Part shown: positions 51,522 through 54,795 of the stretch, in pieces | How the letters are laid out: each line of letters starts with the position of its first letter | How positions within the stretch are numbered: the stretch's first letter is position 1 | Origin: Alphaproteobacteria bacterium | Lineage (GTDB): Bacteria > Pseudomonadota > Alphaproteobacteria > GCA-2731375 | Assembly: GCA_021776235.1 (NCBI GenBank) | Contig: JAJFGG010000083.1 | Location: 1-54,795 of the forward strand | Direction of reading: 5' to 3' | Length of the DNA stretch: 54,795 nt | Notes under the pieces: generated by a model | What the model was told of the DNA's origin: nothing | Seen by the model: only the letters and a program-made list of their open reading frames with translations | Databases searched by the model: none | Made by a program: the position numbers and the translations under genes

Positions 51522-52340
51522 CTAGGAAGCGAAAAGGCTATGTACCCACTTGATCGCCGCCGAGAAGCCGTCCCGGTTGAAACGCTCGAGGAACTCGGTC
51601 TTGACGGGATTGGGCGTCACATTGGCGGTGACAAAGGCCTCCTTGCCCATCTCGACACAGGATTGGAAGCCCATAATCTCGTACGATCGGTTCACCGCAT
51701 TTTTGTTCTGATGCCAGGTCTCCGGCGCGAAACCCATCAGCCGCTTCGCCATACGCGTGACGGTTCCCTCGAGGTCGTCAGGCTCGCACAGCTGATTGAG
51801 AATGCCATATGCAAAGGCCTTTTCGGCGGATACCAGTTCTCCCGACAGCAGAATATGCTTGGCCTGACGCATGCCCATCACCCATGGGCTGATCAGGAAG
51901 GGCGGTGCGTCCGACAACAGAATTTCGGGTTCGCCCAGCTGGGCGGTGGTATCGGCGTAGGCGAAGTCGCAGGCCATGGCGAGCTCGAAGGCGCCGCCCA
52001 GGCAATAGCCCCGGATCACCGAGATGACCGGCTTTTTAAGGTTCCACACAGCCCAGCAAGTATCGTTGCCCACATCGGCATAGTCGCGGAAAGCGTTCGG
52101 CAATGGCGCTGCCAGATCACCGCCCAGCGCGGCGGTGAGGTCATAGCCCGCGGAAAAATTTCCGCCTTCGCCACGAATTGCCACCACCCGTACCTCGTCA
52201 TCAGCCGCCGCATCGTCGAGCGCCGCTTTAAGGTCGCGCCATTGCGCAAGGTTGAAGGCATTCATGACCTTCGGCCGATTGAGGGTTATCCACAATAGAC
52301 CGCCGGTCTGGCCAACTCTTACTGTTTCGTACATCGCCAA
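51522..52340 (-). CDS. Enoyl-CoA hydratase
   Basis: 272 residues, complete crotonase fold. The oxyanion loop is NFSAGYDLTAALGG, and both catalytic glutamates of a true hydratase are present: Glu in GGAFELAMACDFAYADT and Glu in AQLGEPEILLSDAPPFLIS. This contrasts with the PaaG-like crotonase at 1-799. The start is TTG at 52340, seven bases after AGGAGG, which is a better distance than the ATG at 52334. It forms an operon with the acyl-CoA synthetase. Confidence 0.93.
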   Translation of the reverse strand: MAMYETVRVGQTGGLLWITLNRPKVMNAFNLAQWRDLKAALDDAAADDEVRVVAIRGEGGNFSAGYDLTAALGGDLAAPLPNAFRDYADVGNDTCWAVWNLKKPVISVIRGYCLGGAFELAMACDFAYADTTAQLGEPEILLSDAPPFLISPWVMGMRQAKHILLSGELVSAEKAFAYGILNQLCEPDDLEGTVTRMAKRLMGFAPETWHQNKNAVNRSYEIMGFQSCVEMGKEAFVTANVTPNPVKTEFLERFNRDGFSAAIKWVHSLFAS

Positions 52341-52770
52341 ATTTTTTCCTCCTCGATGTTACAGCTGCGTTTCCTCAGGGACCAAGAATGTCATGCTTCG
52401 GCCGCCAGCCCTTCGCCGAGCGTCATTATCGATCCGACCATGCGATGCCTGCAAGTGGCACGTCTCGAGCCTGATCCGAATTTTCGCCCATTTCCGCGAT
52501 ACCCCCGGCTTCGAAGATTAAGAGTTGGATTGGCACGGCGTAGCCCGCCAAACCAATCCCGCGCGTCCTTAGTTCGGTGGCGGCGGCAGCACAGCAGGGT
52601 TTGTCAAATCTTCGCAAAACCCGCTCCAGAGCAAGAATCGGATCGTTTCATGGCGCCGGGAAATGTTCTAATTCGGGCCAGGCAAGCAATCCTGCTGCAA
52701 CGAGCTCATCTGACGTTCAGCATCTGACATCCAGCATCGGGCGTTTAGAGATGGAGATTTGGCTTCGTTA
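52341..52770. other. 430-bp divergent intergenic region, no gene seen
   Basis: Lies between the enoyl-CoA hydratase (minus) and the MFS transporter (plus). It must contain both promoters; I could not identify a convincing pair of boxes or an operator palindrome. No RNA gene or coding remnant is recognisable. Confidence 0.5.
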
Positions 52771-53982
52771 ATGGCTACGCATGAAAGTTCTTTGGCGTAC
52801 AGGGGATGGGGTGTTGCTTTTGCCTGCTTTCTACTCGCGCTGGCCAGCTGGGGCTTCGGTTTTTACGGCCACGGAATATTTCTGCTGGAGTTGCAGAAAG
52901 CTCACGGATGGTCCGCGACGCTAACGTCGAGCGCCAGTACGGCCTATTATTTTGTCAGCGCCCTCCTGTTGGTTTATGTCAATTCAGCTATTGCGGCCAC
53001 GGGGCCGAAGGCCGTCGCGCTGGTCGGCGTCATTTGCATGTTGGTATCGGCAGCTGCTGTTCCCTGGGTCATCGAACCATGGCAACTATTTCTCGCCTAC
53101 ATGATCATGGCAATCGGCTGGGCTGCCACAACGATTGCAGCAATATCCAACATCCTGAGCCTGTGGTTCCGAGAGCGTTTGGGCTTGGCGGTCAGCCTGG
53201 CGCTAAATGGCGCCTCCGCAGGAGGCATTGTCGTTTTACCGGTACTGGTCTACCTGACCGCGAAATTTGGCTTTGCATCAGCGATGGCTATGGGCACCAT
53301 CTTTGCTGCATTTATATTGCTGCCGGCTGTTATTTATTGGGTTGGCAGGCCAGATACGATCACTGCCGATAAGAACAGTGTCAATAGGATTGAGGGGGAG
53401 ATCGCGCTGACGCGAAGGCAAGCTCTTGGTTCTTTCCGCTTCTGGACGATTGCCGGCCCCTTCGCGCTCATCCTTCTGGTTCAGGTCGGTTTTCTCGTGC
53501 ACCAGTTGGTCCTTCTTGAGGTTCGTGTGGGACGCGAGCAGGCTGGCATTATTATTGCGGTTACTTCCGGGATGGCCGTTTTGGGCCGCGTTGCAATCGG
53601 ATTTGTCATCGACAGGCTTGACCAACGCATTGTTTCCGCGGTTTCGATGCTAAGCCAGGCCCTTGCACTTGCCATTATTGCTTTTACGAATGACAACGTT
53701 ATTCTGTTTGCTGCTTGTGCGTTATTCGGTGCGTCAGTCGGCAATATGATCACTTTTCCCACGCTCATTATTCGTAAAGAATTCGGCCTTGTAGATTTTG
53801 GAATGTTGGCGGGATTGGCAACGGCGATCGGGCAAATCACCTATGCATTCGGGCCGATGATGTTAGGCATTCTACGGGATTTCTACGGCGATTATCGTTC
53901 GCCTCTGTTGATTTGCACGGTGTTGCAAATTGCAGCAGGCCTTGTCGTGATGCTTCGCGGCAAAGAGCAGGCCCCGACGTAG
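52771..53982 (+). CDS. MFS transporter (OFA/monocarboxylate-like)
   Basis: 403 residues, twelve membrane segments with a cytoplasmic loop around residues 195-225. The N-terminal region AYRGWGVAFACFLLALASWG with GFYGHGIFLLELQKAHGWS is typical of the OxlT/MCT-like branch. The motif A equivalents in both halves and FRERLGLAVSLALNGASAGG fit the same branch. Such carriers move organic anions, often in exchange mode. The ATG at 52771 is preferred, although a TTG at 52759 lies closer to GGAG. Possible partner of the nearby acyl-CoA synthetase/hydratase operon (divergent). Confidence 0.9.
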   Translation: MATHESSLAYRGWGVAFACFLLALASWGFGFYGHGIFLLELQKAHGWSATLTSSASTAYYFVSALLLVYVNSAIAATGPKAVALVGVICMLVSAAAVPWVIEPWQLFLAYMIMAIGWAATTIAAISNILSLWFRERLGLAVSLALNGASAGGIVVLPVLVYLTAKFGFASAMAMGTIFAAFILLPAVIYWVGRPDTITADKNSVNRIEGEIALTRRQALGSFRFWTIAGPFALILLVQVGFLVHQLVLLEVRVGREQAGIIIAVTSGMAVLGRVAIGFVIDRLDQRIVSAVSMLSQALALAIIAFTNDNVILFAACALFGASVGNMITFPTLIIRKEFGLVDFGMLAGLATAIGQITYAFGPMMLGILRDFYGDYRSPLLICTVLQIAAGLVVMLRGKEQAPT

Positions 53983-54202
53983 GCGCCACGAGCACGCCAC
54001 TGCGTTGGGTGGTTCCTATCAGCGCGAGTTGGTATATGGCTATGCTCTGCCCAGCCCCGACCGGTCACGGCCTCTGCCATTACCCTGGCTTCAAGATGAC
54101 AGCCACCCTGCACCTCCGCATCATACCCTGTGTGGCTAGCTAGACTTCGGCGCTGGCGGTCGGGCCGGAACCTGCCGTCGGCATCCCCGTTTATTCCAAC
54201 TG

Positions 54203-54226
54203 AAAACGGCGGCCCAAGGACCGCCG
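54203..54226 (-). terminator. Rho-independent terminator of the histone-like gene
   Basis: CGGCGG at 54207-54212 pairs with CCGCCG at 54221-54226 around an eight-base loop, and the minus-strand transcript then runs into TTTT (54203-54206). It lies 81 bp beyond the stop of the Lys/Ala-rich protein. The remaining gap from 53983 shows nothing else. Confidence 0.7.
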
Positions 54227-54306
54227 CTTTCGCGTTCTTAATGACGCCGCGTGCCAGGCGCGAGGGCGCTTTGCCCCTTGCCGGCTTCGCGATTAATGAC
54301 CGTTGA

Positions 54307-54795
54307 TTAGGCGGCTTTCCGCGAAATCTTGCGTGCTGGCAGGGTCTTTTTCGCCGGTTTCTTATAGGCAAGAACCTTCCTTGCGACGGCATTCTTAGCG
54401 ACCACCTTTTTTGTCGCGGCCTTTTTGGCAACAGTCTTCTTGGCGACAGGTTTCCGCACGGCGGCCTTCTTAGCGACCACCTTTTTTGTCACGGCCTTTT
54501 TGGCGACAGTCTTCTTGGCGGCAACCTTCGTTGCGACAGTCTTCTTGGCGACAACCTTTTTTGTCGCGGCCTTTTTGGTAACAGTCTTCTTGGCGACAGG
54601 TTTCCGCACGGCGGCCTTCTTAGCGACCACCTTTTTTGTCACGGCCTTCTTGGCGACAGTCTTCTTGGCGACAGGTTTCCGCACGGCGGCCTTCTTAGCA
54701 ACAACCTTTTTTGTCACGGCCTTTTTGGCGGCAACCTTCGTTGCGACCGTCTTCTTGGCGGCAGGTTTCCGCATGGCGGCCTTCTTAGCGACCAC
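54307..54795 (-). CDS. Lys/Ala-rich histone H1-like DNA-binding protein, N-terminus outside window
   Basis: At least 162 residues made almost entirely of Lys, Ala, Val, Thr and Pro in a repeating 25-residue pattern (AAVRKPVAKKTVAKK, AVTKK and close variants), ending PARKISRKAA. The repeat is also visible as a 75-bp DNA period, with matching blocks at about 54446, 54596 and 54671. This is the composition of bacterial histone H1-like proteins and AlgP/HupB tails, which bind DNA without sequence preference. The true start lies beyond the right edge, so there may be an N-terminal globular domain. A terminator follows. Confidence 0.85.
   Translation of the reverse strand: MVAKKAAMRKPAAKKTVATKVAAKKAVTKKVVAKKAAVRKPVAKKTVAKKAVTKKVVAKKAAVRKPVAKKTVTKKAATKKVVAKKTVATKVAAKKTVAKKAVTKKVVAKKAAVRKPVAKKTVAKKAATKKVVAKNAVARKVLAYKKPAKKTLPARKISRKAA

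Noticed and set aside
54446-54795. Possible CRISPR-like array from regular 75-bp repeats
   Set aside because: The repeats are continuous coding units of a Lys/Ala-rich protein, with no unique spacers.

Overview
The window looks like chromosomal DNA from a GC-rich alphaproteobacterium, roughly 60 percent GC by eye. Support comes from a TRAP dicarboxylate-type transporter, a single-chain acyl-CoA carboxylase, gamma-glutamyltransferase, many glutathione S-transferases, LLM flavin oxidoreductases and HxlR regulators, and the usual GTG/TTG starts and ATGA stop/start overlaps. Genus cannot be called. No rRNA, tRNA, CRISPR array, intact transposase or phage module was seen. Two genes are cut by the window edges: a PaaG-like crotonase on the left and a Lys/Ala repeat histone H1-like protein on the right.

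Layout: 1-3000 has a crotonase/GST pair divergent from an HxlR regulator/nitronate monooxygenase pair. 3277-6597 is a very large zinc-ribbon/adenylate cyclase/AAA ATPase/TPR protein. 6685-9397 is an HxlR/phosphotransferase pair divergent from a MATE exporter, which looks like a small detoxification module. 9394-12012 holds a maleylacetoacetate isomerase-like GST, a secreted inorganic pyrophosphatase interrupted by an in-frame stop, and an SDR lacking its catalytic tyrosine. 12371-16146 carries a VOC protein, a DAO-type flavoenzyme and an orphan hydantoinase B subunit. 16227-20403 carries an LLM oxidoreductase, an unusual hotdog-methyltransferase fusion and an aspartate-type aminotransferase.

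20678-25347 carries a GST, an IlvD/Edd dehydratase and a BCCT transporter. A 38-residue membrane-peptide gene overlaps the BCCT stop codon, and a frameshifted paralogue of it lies on the other side of ilvD. 25598-32696 carries a flavin monooxygenase, an M20 peptidase overlapping an imidazolonepropionase-like amidohydrolase, and an FtsX-type permease with no ATPase beside it. 33168-39544 has a fatty-acid hydroxylase, a gamma-glutamyltransferase/flavin monooxygenase/LLM run, and an SDR. 39733-43929 is a complete TRAP transporter (DctM, DctQ, DctP) followed upstream by a TauD-type dioxygenase.

43930-49000 is a patchwork. It has adenylate cyclase gene scraps, a repeated 31-bp element, a zinc-ribbon protein and an alkyltransferase-like DNA repair protein, next to a 1141-residue all-in-one acyl-CoA carboxylase. 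48906-54795 ends with a methyltransferase, an acyl-CoA synthetase/enoyl-CoA hydratase pair, an MFS transporter and the histone-like gene.

Taken together this is a catabolic and detoxification neighbourhood: CoA-ester chemistry, flavin monooxygenases, glutathione chemistry and uptake/efflux systems, with signs of gene decay between the functional units.
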